Below, one piece after another: positions 24,950 to 33,232 of a stretch of DNA of 64,000 nucleotides. The stretch covers positions 124,001 through 188,000 of the forward strand of contig JAYZQT010000039.1 in NCBI GenBank assembly GCA_036136335.1, read 5' to 3'. Position numbers and translations under genes: made by a program. Each line of letters starts with the position of its first letter. Within the stretch, counting starts at the first letter, position 1. This DNA is from JAYZQT01 sp036136335. GTDB lineage: Bacteria; Pseudomonadota; Alphaproteobacteria; MPNO01; UBA830. The notes beneath the pieces were generated by a model that was not told where the DNA came from, searched no databases, and worked only from the letters and a program-made list of their open reading frames with translations.

Positions 24950-26671
24950 TTGGCGAAACAAACTGTGTTATCGGGGGAGACATTGGCCGAAACTACAGAA
25001 ACCGGGCCTACCGACGAACCGCGAATTGACTTTCAAACCAGCCCGCAAAAATACAATCACTGGAAACTTACAGTGGATGCGCGTGTTGCGCATCTCGCTC
25101 TTGATGTGGACGAAAATGCCACGCTTTTTCCGGGGTACGAACTCAAGCTCAATTCCTACGACCTAGGTGTCGATATTGAGTTGTATGACGCACTACAGCG
25201 TATCAGGTTTGAACATCCGGAGGTAGGTGCTGTAATTGTGACGTCTAACAAGCCCCGCGTGTTCTGTGCGGGTGCAAATATCCGGATGCTTTCGCAGTCG
25301 AGCCATGCCCATAAAGTAAACTTCTGTAAATTTACGAATGAAACGCGAAACGGTATCGAGGACGCAACTGACAACTCGGGAATTCGTTTCCTCGCAGCGA
25401 TCAACGGAGCCTGTGCGGGTGGTGGTTACGAGTTGGCGCTTGCCTGCGATTACATAATGTTGATTGATGATGGGTCTTCCACCGTTTCTTTGCCTGAACT
25501 ACCGCTTCTTGCAGTGCTGCCCGGAACAGGGGGCCTGACGCGACTCGTTGACAAGCGAAAGGTCCGTCACGATCGTGCCGACTTCTTCTGCACGACATCT
25601 GAGGGTATTCGCGGCAAAAGAGCGACCGATTGGGACCTTGTCGATGAGATTGTGCCGAGGTCAAGGTTTGACGACGTGGTCGCATCTCGAGCTATGGAAT
25701 TCGCTGCAAATACGGACCGCCCTGAGGACTCTGTGGGCGTAAATTTCGAGCCTCTGAAGCGAACAATAGAAGGCGCTCGGATTGTCTATGACACGCTCAT
25801 AGTGGAAATTGATCGTGAACTGACGACGGCGACGATTACTATTCGTGCTCCATTTGAGATACCGCCGACGGATGTTGCTGAAATCGTAGCACAAGGCGCT
25901 AAATTCTGGCCGTTAGCAATGGCGAGGGATCTCGAGGATGCGATTATGGAGCTTCGGTTCAATGAAAACGATATCGGGAACTGGGTTTTCAGAACTGAGG
26001 GGAATTCTCTATATGTCGAGGCCGTCGACAGGGTGCTGATTGAAAATAAAAATCACTGGCTGGTGCGCGAGATCATCTTGTTTTTGAAGCGGACTTTCAA
26101 GCGTATTGATGTTTCGTCGCGGTCTATTATTACGCTTGTGGAGCCCGGAAGCTGTTTTACCGGATCGTTGCTTGAACTGGTCTTGGCAGCTGACCGGTCT
26201 TTTATGCTGGACGGCGTATTCGAAGGTTCTAACCTGCCAGAAGCGACAGTCGTCCTGACTGATATGAACTTTGGTCCGTTGGCAATGCCAAATGGGCTCA
26301 CTAGGATTGAGCACCGCTTTCTGCGTGATCCGACCATGGTTGAAGCGGCTAGAGCCAAAGTTGGTAACCCTCTAGAGGCTCTGGGTGCTGAATCACTCGG
26401 GTTGGTGACTTTTGTTCCTGACGATATTGACTGGGCAGACGAAGTAAGGGTTGCGATTGAGGAGCGTGCAAGCTTTTCCCCCGATGCGCTGACCGGGATG
26501 GAAGCGAGCTTGCGCTTCGCCGGTCCTGAAACTCTGGAAACAAAAATCTTTGGGCGCTTGTCCGCCTGGCAAAATTGGATTTTTCAACGTCCGAATGCGG
26601 CCGGAGACGAGGGGGCGCTCAAATTGTACGGGTCGGGACAGAAGGCCGCATACAAAAAGCTGCGCGTCTGA
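24950..26671 (+). CDS. boxC: BoxC, 2,3-epoxybenzoyl-CoA dihydrolase
   Basis: A 573-residue protein of the crotonase superfamily. BoxC opens the ring of 2,3-epoxybenzoyl-CoA with two waters, releasing formate and 3,4-didehydroadipyl-CoA semialdehyde. The first crotonase module has the oxyanion-hole block PRVFCAGANIRML near 101-113 and NGACAGGGYELALACDY near 151-167. A second half (about 270-570) is the BoxC-specific part, with HWLVREIILFLKRTFKRIDVSSRS. Length fits BoxC rather than simple hydratases. The likely start is the TTG at 24950; GTG at 24965 and TTG at 24983 in the same frame are alternatives, and none has a strong ribosome binding site. It is first in the operon with boxB and the benzoate-CoA ligase. 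Confidence 0.95.
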   Translation: MAKQTVLSGETLAETTETGPTDEPRIDFQTSPQKYNHWKLTVDARVAHLALDVDENATLFPGYELKLNSYDLGVDIELYDALQRIRFEHPEVGAVIVTSNKPRVFCAGANIRMLSQSSHAHKVNFCKFTNETRNGIEDATDNSGIRFLAAINGACAGGGYELALACDYIMLIDDGSSTVSLPELPLLAVLPGTGGLTRLVDKRKVRHDRADFFCTTSEGIRGKRATDWDLVDEIVPRSRFDDVVASRAMEFAANTDRPEDSVGVNFEPLKRTIEGARIVYDTLIVEIDRELTTATITIRAPFEIPPTDVAEIVAQGAKFWPLAMARDLEDAIMELRFNENDIGNWVFRTEGNSLYVEAVDRVLIENKNHWLVREIILFLKRTFKRIDVSSRSIITLVEPGSCFTGSLLELVLAADRSFMLDGVFEGSNLPEATVVLTDMNFGPLAMPNGLTRIEHRFLRDPTMVEAARAKVGNPLEALGAESLGLVTFVPDDIDWADEVRVAIEERASFSPDALTGMEASLRFAGPETLETKIFGRLSAWQNWIFQRPNAAGDEGALKLYGSGQKAAYKKLRV

Positions 26672-26710
26672 TGCTGCAAGCCCAAATGAATTTGTAATCA
26701 GAGGAAGAAT

Positions 26711-28138
26711 ATGTCGTCCATCAACTATAACGAACGCATTCCAAATAACGTCGACCTCGGCGAAAATAGACGTCTTCAGCGGGCACTCGAATCATGGTTG
26801 CCAAACTATTTAAGCTGGTGGGATGAGCTGGGTCCCGAAGGTACACAGGGATATAACGTTTTTCTGCGGACCGCTGTGGACGTTAGCGCCGACGGTTGGG
26901 CTCATTTTGATTATGTAAAAATGCCCGAGTACCGATGGGGCATTTTTTTGAACGATCCCGTACCTGATCGCAAAATCGGCTTCGGTGATCACATGGGCGA
27001 ACCCGTCTGGCAGGAAGTGCCCGGTGAATATCGTTCTACGCTTCGCCGACTGATAGTGACACAAGGCGACACAGAGCCCGCCTCAGTGGAGCAGCAGCGC
27101 CTTCTCGGTAAAACCGCACCATCCTTATATGACTTGCGTAACCTCTTTCAGATTAACGTAGAAGAAGGACGCCATCTTTGGGCGATGGTTTACCTGCTCC
27201 ACGCCCATTTTGGCCGCGATGGCCGTGAAGAGGCTGAAATGATGCTCGAACGTCATTCAGGTGATGAGGACAAACCAAGAATTCTGGGAGCTTTCAACGA
27301 ACCTACCCCAGAATGGTTATCAATGTTCATGTTTGCATTTTTTACGGACCGCGATGGCAAATATCAGCTAGCGTCGCTCGCTGAAGGTGCCTTTGATCCA
27401 CTTGCCCGAACCTGTCAGTTCATGCTTACCGAAGAGGCTCACCACATGTTTGTCGGAGAATCCGGTGTAATGCGCATTGTCAAGCGGACATGTGAGGTAA
27501 TGGACGAGATCGGTACTGACGATCCCGAACGCGTGCGGCAGGCGGGAGCGATCGACCTCGAAACACTACAGAGGTGGATCAATTTCCATTACTCCGTGTC
27601 GCTGGACCTGTTTGGGCAAGAACTGTCAACCAACGCGGCGAATTATTACACCCAGAGCCTTAAGGGCCGCTTCCACGAGGGCAAGATTGATGATGATCAC
27701 CGCCTCATTGATTATACTTACCCTGTCTTGATGTTGCATGGCAAAACAATCATTGAAGAGCAACACCCGGCCTTGATATCGGTAAATGAAAAGCTGCGCC
27801 AAGACTATATTGACGATTGTCAGCGCGGGCTAAACCGTTGGAACAAGGTTATTCAGAAACACGGCCAAGATCTTCAGTTTGTTCTCCCACATCGAGGTTT
27901 CCATCGATCAATAGGGAACTTCGCCGCGATCAAGGTTTCTCCGTCGGGAGAAACCGTTTCTGACGTCGAATGGGAAAACAACATCGCGAGTTGGCTCCCA
28001 ACCGACCGAGATCGTGAATTTGTAAAGATACTGATGGAACCATGTTTTGAGCCTGGTAAGATTGCCGGATGGATCGCCCAACCTCCCCGAGGGATCCACG
28101 GTAATCCGTTTAACTATGAATATGTTAAATTCAATTGA
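26711..28138 (+). CDS. boxB: BoxB, benzoyl-CoA 2,3-epoxidase oxygenase subunit
   Basis: A 475-residue diiron protein, the usual BoxB length. It epoxidises benzoyl-CoA with O2, taking electrons from the BoxA reductase. Two carboxylate-histidine motifs of the diiron site are visible: NVEEGRHLWAM near 150 and TEEAHHMFVGESG near 240. It begins at ATG after AGAGGAAG, 39 bp downstream of boxC. The BoxA reductase is not in this window, so another reductase must supply the electrons or boxA lies elsewhere. Confidence 0.96.
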   Translation: MSSINYNERIPNNVDLGENRRLQRALESWLPNYLSWWDELGPEGTQGYNVFLRTAVDVSADGWAHFDYVKMPEYRWGIFLNDPVPDRKIGFGDHMGEPVWQEVPGEYRSTLRRLIVTQGDTEPASVEQQRLLGKTAPSLYDLRNLFQINVEEGRHLWAMVYLLHAHFGRDGREEAEMMLERHSGDEDKPRILGAFNEPTPEWLSMFMFAFFTDRDGKYQLASLAEGAFDPLARTCQFMLTEEAHHMFVGESGVMRIVKRTCEVMDEIGTDDPERVRQAGAIDLETLQRWINFHYSVSLDLFGQELSTNAANYYTQSLKGRFHEGKIDDDHRLIDYTYPVLMLHGKTIIEEQHPALISVNEKLRQDYIDDCQRGLNRWNKVIQKHGQDLQFVLPHRGFHRSIGNFAAIKVSPSGETVSDVEWENNIASWLPTDRDREFVKILMEPCFEPGKIAGWIAQPPRGIHGNPFNYEYVKFN

Positions 28139-28248
28139 CCCGAACAGGGTAGTTTAGGAAACTTTATTTCTTCCGCCGGGGTCTCCGCGCAGGCAAAAAT
28201 GCAACCACAATGCGGGCCAGAATGCTCAAACGGAACAGGGAGTAACCG

Positions 28249-29832
28249 ATGGAACCAAATTTGGTTCGTGTCGACCGGTCCGGCAACGTACCGGTATTTA
28301 AGTTTGCGGATACCTTTAACGTGGCCGTCCACATGGTTGATCGCCATCTCGGTGAGGGCCGGGGAGATCGGTCAGCCTATATCACGGATTCTGAGAAAGT
28401 CACGTACCGGCAACTGGCGGAGCGCGTAAATCGATGTGGAAACGCGCTTCGCCAAGCCGGTATTCCGCCAGGCGAACGAATGCTAATGGTTGTTAAGGAT
28501 TGTCCCGAATTTGTCTACCTGTTTTACGGGGCAATCAAAGCGGGGATAATTCCGGTTCCTATTAACACACTGCTTCGCGCGAAAGATTATCAGTACATAA
28601 TTGAAGATTCTGCGTGTGCAGCACTGATTTATTCGCCGGAATTTTCGAAGGAAATTGATCCGGCGCTCTCTGCGACATCCTTCAGACCTCCCTTTGTGGC
28701 ACAAACAGAGGATACAGACGGTATAAAAAACCGTATAGCGGCGGCGGCGGACAAGCTTGATGCCCATCCCTCCGACCCAATGGCAGATTGTTTCTGGCTC
28801 TATTCCTCTGGTTCCACCGGGCGCCCGAAAGGCACAGTACACCGACAGCGAGACCTGATAGTAAACAGTGTCCTCTATACTGAGCCCGTCCTTCAAATTT
28901 CGGAGAACGATATAATGTTTTCCGCAGCGAAGCTGTTTTTTGCCTACGGCTTGGGAAATTCGATGAACTTTCCGCTAAATTATGGAGCCTGTACGATTTT
29001 GTCTGACGAACGTCCAACGCCGGAGATGACGTTTAGAATAATCGAAAAGTTTAAACCTACGATTTATTTCGGTGTTCCCACCCTATATGCCGCGCAGTGC
29101 CGTGCTTTGGAAACAGAGAGTCCCGATCTTTCCAGCCTGCGGATTGCAGTGTCGGCCGGAGAAGCCCTGCCGGCACCAATATTCCACCGTTGGGAAACAA
29201 TGGTGGGACAACCGCCTATCGACGGAATTGGATCGACGGAAGGAACCCATATTTTCATTTCGAATAGGCCGGGAGATGCCAAGCCGGGGACAAGCGGTAG
29301 GGTTCTGCCGGGCTATAAAGCGCGGATTGTCGATGACGATGGCAATGACGTACCAAAAGGAGAAGTGGGCCGGCTTTGGGTTCAGGGGAAGTCGATGGCG
29401 GCTTATTACTGGAACCAGCCTGAACGAACCAAACAGACCATGCTCGGCGAGGACTGGCTGAATACGGGTGACACCTTTACCCAGGATGAGGATGGTTATT
29501 TTGTCTATAACGGTAGATCGGACGATATGATTAAGGTTGGTGGCATCTGGTGCTCGCCCATTGAGATTGAGACGCGTTTGATTGATCATCCGAAGGTGCT
29601 TGAGGCCGCCGTCGTCGGTCGTGAAGACGATGATGGGCTAGTAAAGCCTGAGGCGCATATTATTCTCAAGGAGCATGGCGAAGCTAGTACTTCGCTATCC
29701 GACGAACTTCTTGAACATTGCAAGGAAGGGCTCGCACGGTATAAGTATCCGCGTTGGTTTCATTTTGTCGAGGAACTGCCAAAAACAGCGACTGGTAAGA
29801 TCCAGCGTTTCAAACTGCGTATTGGGCAGTAA
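28249..29832 (+). CDS. bclA: Benzoate-CoA ligase family protein
   Basis: A 527-residue AMP-forming ligase. The P-loop YSSGSTGRPKG is near 179-189, GRSDDMIKVGGIWCSPIEIE near 422-441, and the catalytic Lys in PKTATGKIQRFKLR near the end. The GGIWCSP stretch and overall pattern match benzoate-CoA ligases, which make benzoyl-CoA, the BoxB substrate. It follows boxB by 110 bp and starts with ATG after CAGGGAG. Related ligases use 4-hydroxybenzoate or other benzoates, so the exact acid is inferred from the neighbours. Confidence 0.92.
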   Translation: MEPNLVRVDRSGNVPVFKFADTFNVAVHMVDRHLGEGRGDRSAYITDSEKVTYRQLAERVNRCGNALRQAGIPPGERMLMVVKDCPEFVYLFYGAIKAGIIPVPINTLLRAKDYQYIIEDSACAALIYSPEFSKEIDPALSATSFRPPFVAQTEDTDGIKNRIAAAADKLDAHPSDPMADCFWLYSSGSTGRPKGTVHRQRDLIVNSVLYTEPVLQISENDIMFSAAKLFFAYGLGNSMNFPLNYGACTILSDERPTPEMTFRIIEKFKPTIYFGVPTLYAAQCRALETESPDLSSLRIAVSAGEALPAPIFHRWETMVGQPPIDGIGSTEGTHIFISNRPGDAKPGTSGRVLPGYKARIVDDDGNDVPKGEVGRLWVQGKSMAAYYWNQPERTKQTMLGEDWLNTGDTFTQDEDGYFVYNGRSDDMIKVGGIWCSPIEIETRLIDHPKVLEAAVVGREDDDGLVKPEAHIILKEHGEASTSLSDELLEHCKEGLARYKYPRWFHFVEELPKTATGKIQRFKLRIGQ

Positions 29833-29903
29833 AGGCCGCGGCGCTTTGTTTTAGCTTGAAGCACAGGTCATAATGAGAAATTCCAGATTGGAGGAATTTC
29901 AAA

Positions 29904-31199
29904 ATGACATCGCCCGTGTCAGAAGCACCACTTGGTTCCGCTGCGCTCACCGCGTCGGTTCTTGTTGAAAAAATTGCGGCCGGGGAATTGACATCCGAAG
30001 AAATAGTGGGGGACTGCCTGTCCCGGATTGCAGCGCATGATGACCTCGTGCACGCTTGGGCCCATGTCGACGAAGATCTGGCATTGTCCTACGCGCGTGC
30101 TTGTGACATGACAGATGCCCCCCTTGGACCACTGCATGGCATACCCGTTGGCGTAAAAGACGTCTTGGACACTCATGACATGCCAACTGAGTACGGTTCC
30201 GAAATTTATGCAGGACACCGTCCAGGGGTTGATTCGGCCTGTGTCGCCGCGCTTAGAGCTGCAGGAGCTGTTGTTCTGGGAAAAACGACCACTACACAAT
30301 TTGCCAGTCCGTTACCTTTGGGCGTTCGGAATCCCCATGATTTGAAGCGGACACCCGGCGTTTCGTCCAGCGGGTCTGCGGCTGCAGTTGCCGATTTCAT
30401 GGTTCCATTAGCTAATGGTACTCAAACTGGTGGCTCAGTTATTTTGCCAGCATCATTCTGCGGAGTGGTCGGTTATAAGGCTAGCCTGAATGGTCTGGAT
30501 CGCTCCGGGATTGCGGGACTAAAGAAAAGCCTTGATACATTAGGCTACTTTGCACGCTGTGCTGGTGACATCGCCCTTCTCTATACTGCGTTGACAGGAC
30601 AGAAAATACCAGAGGACCCTGTAACCCCTCGAATTGGGTTATGTCGGACGCCCATGTGGATGGAGGCCCACGATTGTGCCCAGCAGGCGTTGGAAAATAC
30701 TGCATCTGAATTGTCGGCTGCGGGTTATGACGTAGCGGATGTTGATTTGCCCCCGGAGTTTGACACGATCGAGGATCCCTTTCGGGTAATCTCAAATTAT
30801 GAAGGAAAACGTGCTCTGGCAGATGAATTCAGAAATCATATGGATAAAATGAATCCGTGGATGCAAGAAACCGGACGTTCTACGTGGACAGAAGAAGAGT
30901 ATCGTGACGCGTTGGCTGCAGCAGACAGAGCCCGCGACGCGCTTTATCTGCTATTTGATGACTACCCGATACTGCTGACTCCTTCAACCACAGGTGAGGC
31001 GCCTGCTGATTTGGTGGGCGTCACCATGTCGTCCTTCAACCGGCTTTGGACTTTAATGCATGGGCCTACCATAACTCTTCCCGCCGGTATTGGCCCTAAC
31101 CGTATGCCTCTGGGCGTACAGCTTGCGGCGCGGACGGGGGCAGATCCAATACTGATTGACCACGCGGTAAAAATTCAAAGGGTTCTGTTAAACACCTGA
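29904..31199 (+). CDS. Amidase of the amidase-signature family
   Basis: A 431-residue amidohydrolase with the Ser-cisSer-Lys triad: Lys in PVGVKDVLDT near 77, cis-Ser in VSSSGSAAAV near 153, and the nucleophile Ser in TQTGGSVILPASFCGVVGYK near 178. Members hydrolyse aryl or alkyl amides to a carboxylic acid and ammonia. GatA is the best-known relative, but no gatB or gatC is adjacent. It begins with ATG after GGAGGA, 72 bp downstream of the benzoate-CoA ligase; one possibility is that it frees an aromatic acid from its amide to feed the ligase, but this is inferred from position only. Confidence 0.9.
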   Translation: MTSPVSEAPLGSAALTASVLVEKIAAGELTSEEIVGDCLSRIAAHDDLVHAWAHVDEDLALSYARACDMTDAPLGPLHGIPVGVKDVLDTHDMPTEYGSEIYAGHRPGVDSACVAALRAAGAVVLGKTTTTQFASPLPLGVRNPHDLKRTPGVSSSGSAAAVADFMVPLANGTQTGGSVILPASFCGVVGYKASLNGLDRSGIAGLKKSLDTLGYFARCAGDIALLYTALTGQKIPEDPVTPRIGLCRTPMWMEAHDCAQQALENTASELSAAGYDVADVDLPPEFDTIEDPFRVISNYEGKRALADEFRNHMDKMNPWMQETGRSTWTEEEYRDALAAADRARDALYLLFDDYPILLTPSTTGEAPADLVGVTMSSFNRLWTLMHGPTITLPAGIGPNRMPLGVQLAARTGADPILIDHAVKIQRVLLNT

Positions 31200-31271
31200 T
31201 CGGTGTGCGGGCCATCTGGCCGGTGGTTCTCTCCGCTCTAAATTCTCGTAAAAAAGAAGGGACCAGAATTT

Positions 31272-32144
31272 ATGAAAGAAAAATCAGCAACGCTCGCGGC
31301 GAAACTGCGTGATGAAAAAGAGTTCATCGTTGCGCCCGGTGTATATGACATGATCTCTGCGAAAATGGCTGACCGGGTTGGCTTTCATGCTCTTTACATG
31401 ACGGGATCGGGTACCGTTGCGTCCCATCTCGGTCTACCGGACGCGGGGATAGCCACATATACTGATATGGTATCTAGGGCCGGGCGTATAGCGGGAGGCA
31501 CTAGCACGCCACTTATAGCGGATGCGGATACCGGGTATGGCGGGCCCGTGAACGTCAGGGAGACCGTTCGTGGATATGAAATCGCAGGGGTATCAGCGAT
31601 ACAAATCGAGGATCAGGATTTTCCAAAAAAATGTGGTCACCTATCCGGACATAAACTGATTCGAGCGGAAGAAATGATCACGAAAATCAAAGTAGCATTA
31701 GACAGCAGGCTTTCTGCAGATACACTGATCATCGCCCGCACTGATGCGCGAAAAGCAGTGGGCCGGGATGAGGCAATGCGTCGCTCGGAACTGTACGTGG
31801 AGGCAGGGGCTGACATCCTTTTCTATGAAGCACCCGGTGATGCAGCTGAGATGCGTGATATCGGTGTACGATTTGGCGATGATGTTCCGCTTATGGCTAA
31901 TATGGTAAACGGCGGCGTCACGCCGGTTATGAAGCCTGACGAACTGGCCGCCCTTGGCTACCGCGTAGCGATCTTTCCTGCCGCCGGCTTTCTGGCCACC
32001 TGTAGTGCCCTAAGAGCAGTTTACGGTTCCTTGAAGAAAACAGGGGACGCCGAGCAGGGCGGTGTGGATCTTTTCTCCTTCAGCGAATTCAATGATCTGA
32101 TGGGTTTTAAAGACGTAATCGAATTCGAAAACCGTTACTCATAG
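31272..32144 (+). CDS. Isocitrate lyase/PEP mutase family enzyme
   Basis: A 290-residue TIM-barrel protein of the isocitrate lyase/phosphoenolpyruvate mutase superfamily. The metal site is in ADADTGYGG near 78-86, and the catalytic loop is KKCGHLSGHK near 121-130, the form found in methylisocitrate lyase-like and oxaloacetate decarboxylase-like members. It would cleave or decarboxylate a 2-hydroxy or 2-oxo dicarboxylic acid, yielding pyruvate or succinate units. It lies 72 bp after the amidase. The exact substrate cannot be told from sequence. Confidence 0.88.
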   Translation: MKEKSATLAAKLRDEKEFIVAPGVYDMISAKMADRVGFHALYMTGSGTVASHLGLPDAGIATYTDMVSRAGRIAGGTSTPLIADADTGYGGPVNVRETVRGYEIAGVSAIQIEDQDFPKKCGHLSGHKLIRAEEMITKIKVALDSRLSADTLIIARTDARKAVGRDEAMRRSELYVEAGADILFYEAPGDAAEMRDIGVRFGDDVPLMANMVNGGVTPVMKPDELAALGYRVAIFPAAGFLATCSALRAVYGSLKKTGDAEQGGVDLFSFSEFNDLMGFKDVIEFENRYS

Positions 32145-32310
32145 AATTTGCCTAGATGGCATTTGGGTGTCCGTATGATGGTAGTATCTAATGTCGTACA
32201 CATTGTGGCGTTGTAGAATGTTGTTTTGTCAGCGTTTATGGCATGGAATAACAGGACTTCGTTTGGAGATTAAGAGCACATTGGACGAGGGCGTGGACTA
32301 ACCAGTCCTG

Positions 32311-32829
32311 ATGTCCGTTGGCAGCCACTCGCCCTTGCGGCATAGTGGTGCAATGCCGGGTAAGCTAAAAATCGATCCAACGGATAAGCGACCGCCTGTG
32401 GCACCCGTACTTCCGGAACCCGACCGGCAGGCGGACCATCACCGCCAGGTCCGCGCAGCCCGCCAGTCTGAGGTCATGGAGGATTATGTTGAGCTGATTG
32501 CGGACCTGCTTGATTCTACCGGCGAAGCGCGGTCTGTGGATATTGCAAAACGCTTGGGGGTTACAACACCCACGGTCGCACGCATGGTAGGCCGGTTAAA
32601 AGAGGCTGGATGGATAGAGGCCAGGCCCTATCGCGCAATTTTTCTGACCGAAGAGGGACGTCGAATTGCTGAGGCGTCGCGCCGTCGTCACCAATTGGTG
32701 GTTGCATTTCTAACTGCTATTGGTGTCAGTGAAGAAATTGCTCGAGCGGATGCTGAGGGAATAGAGCACCATGTTTCAGAAGAAACCTTGGTCGCGTTTG
32801 AGCGGTACCTGAAGTCACGCCACGGGTGA
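32311..32829 (+). CDS. mntR: MntR/DtxR-family metal-dependent regulator
   Basis: A 172-residue DtxR-family repressor. The winged helix-turn-helix is at about 65-110 (EARSVDIAKRLGVTTPTVARMVGRLKEAGWI), followed by a metal-binding and dimerisation region with HHVSEETL near 150. E. coli-type MntR represses manganese uptake genes when loaded with manganese. The first 45 residues are proline- and charge-rich; an ATG at 32353 is an alternative start. No mntH lies next to it in this window, but nrdAB follows, and some ribonucleotide reductases depend on manganese or iron. Confidence 0.9.
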   Translation: MSVGSHSPLRHSGAMPGKLKIDPTDKRPPVAPVLPEPDRQADHHRQVRAARQSEVMEDYVELIADLLDSTGEARSVDIAKRLGVTTPTVARMVGRLKEAGWIEARPYRAIFLTEEGRRIAEASRRRHQLVVAFLTAIGVSEEIARADAEGIEHHVSEETLVAFERYLKSRHG

Positions 32830-32947
32830 AGCCGGAGACGAATCTTGTGTTAAATTAGCCTCTGTTATTGACCTTGAATTCGATCAAGGGCCACTTATAC
32901 TCATCTTCCTCGTCTTTCGCGGGCCTTAAAACAGCCGTTCTCACAGG

Positions 32948-33057
32948 ATATTCACAAGAAAGTGTGGATATTACATCATTTAGTCCTTTTTTATTGACGA
33001 TACCCCAGATGTTGTTGCACACTCGTGTGCCGCGATTGTCAGGGAAAGTTATCCACA
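32948..33057. promoter_or_regulatory. Cluster of three DnaA-box-like sites
   Basis: ATATTCACA at 32948-32956 (one mismatch), TGTGGATAT at 32963-32971 (one mismatch, opposite orientation) and a perfect TTATCCACA at 33049-33057. DnaA regulates nrdAB in E. coli through such boxes, so this fits control of ribonucleotide reductase by DnaA. A minor replication-linked role is an alternative. Confidence 0.55.
33017..33030. promoter_or_regulatory. Perfect inverted repeat upstream of nrdA
   Basis: GCACAC, spacer TC, then GTGTGC. It is a candidate operator; NrdR boxes share the ACAC/GTGT ends but have an AT-rich middle, so assignment to NrdR is weak. Confidence 0.35.
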
Positions 33058-33232
33058 GTTAAATTAGGGTAGCTATTTGGGTCGCGGGGCGGGGTGTACG
33101 CGTTAGGAAATAGCGGTTTATTAGCCGTTACTAGACAGTAGCCAAGACGTGCCGACCAGCGCAGAAGCCAGTGGGGGTAGATTTGCGCGGGATAAGTTTT
33201 CTGCCCTCTGACGAATCGTAATTGTTAGGAAG

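Larger units (their letters stand above)
32830..33232. other. nrdAB upstream region with DnaA-box-like sites
   Basis: About 400 bp without a credible gene; a 64-codon frame at 32868 looks like chance. It contains three DnaA-box-like nonamers, an inverted repeat and a T-rich stretch (32986-32993), described separately. It must contain the nrdA promoter, which I could not place. Confidence 0.65.

Noticed and set aside
33130..33180. A B12-box-like stretch (AGCCAAGACGTGCC) before nrdA, hinting at a cobalamin riboswitch
   Set aside because: It differs from the consensus by gaps and the rest of the riboswitch core was not found.
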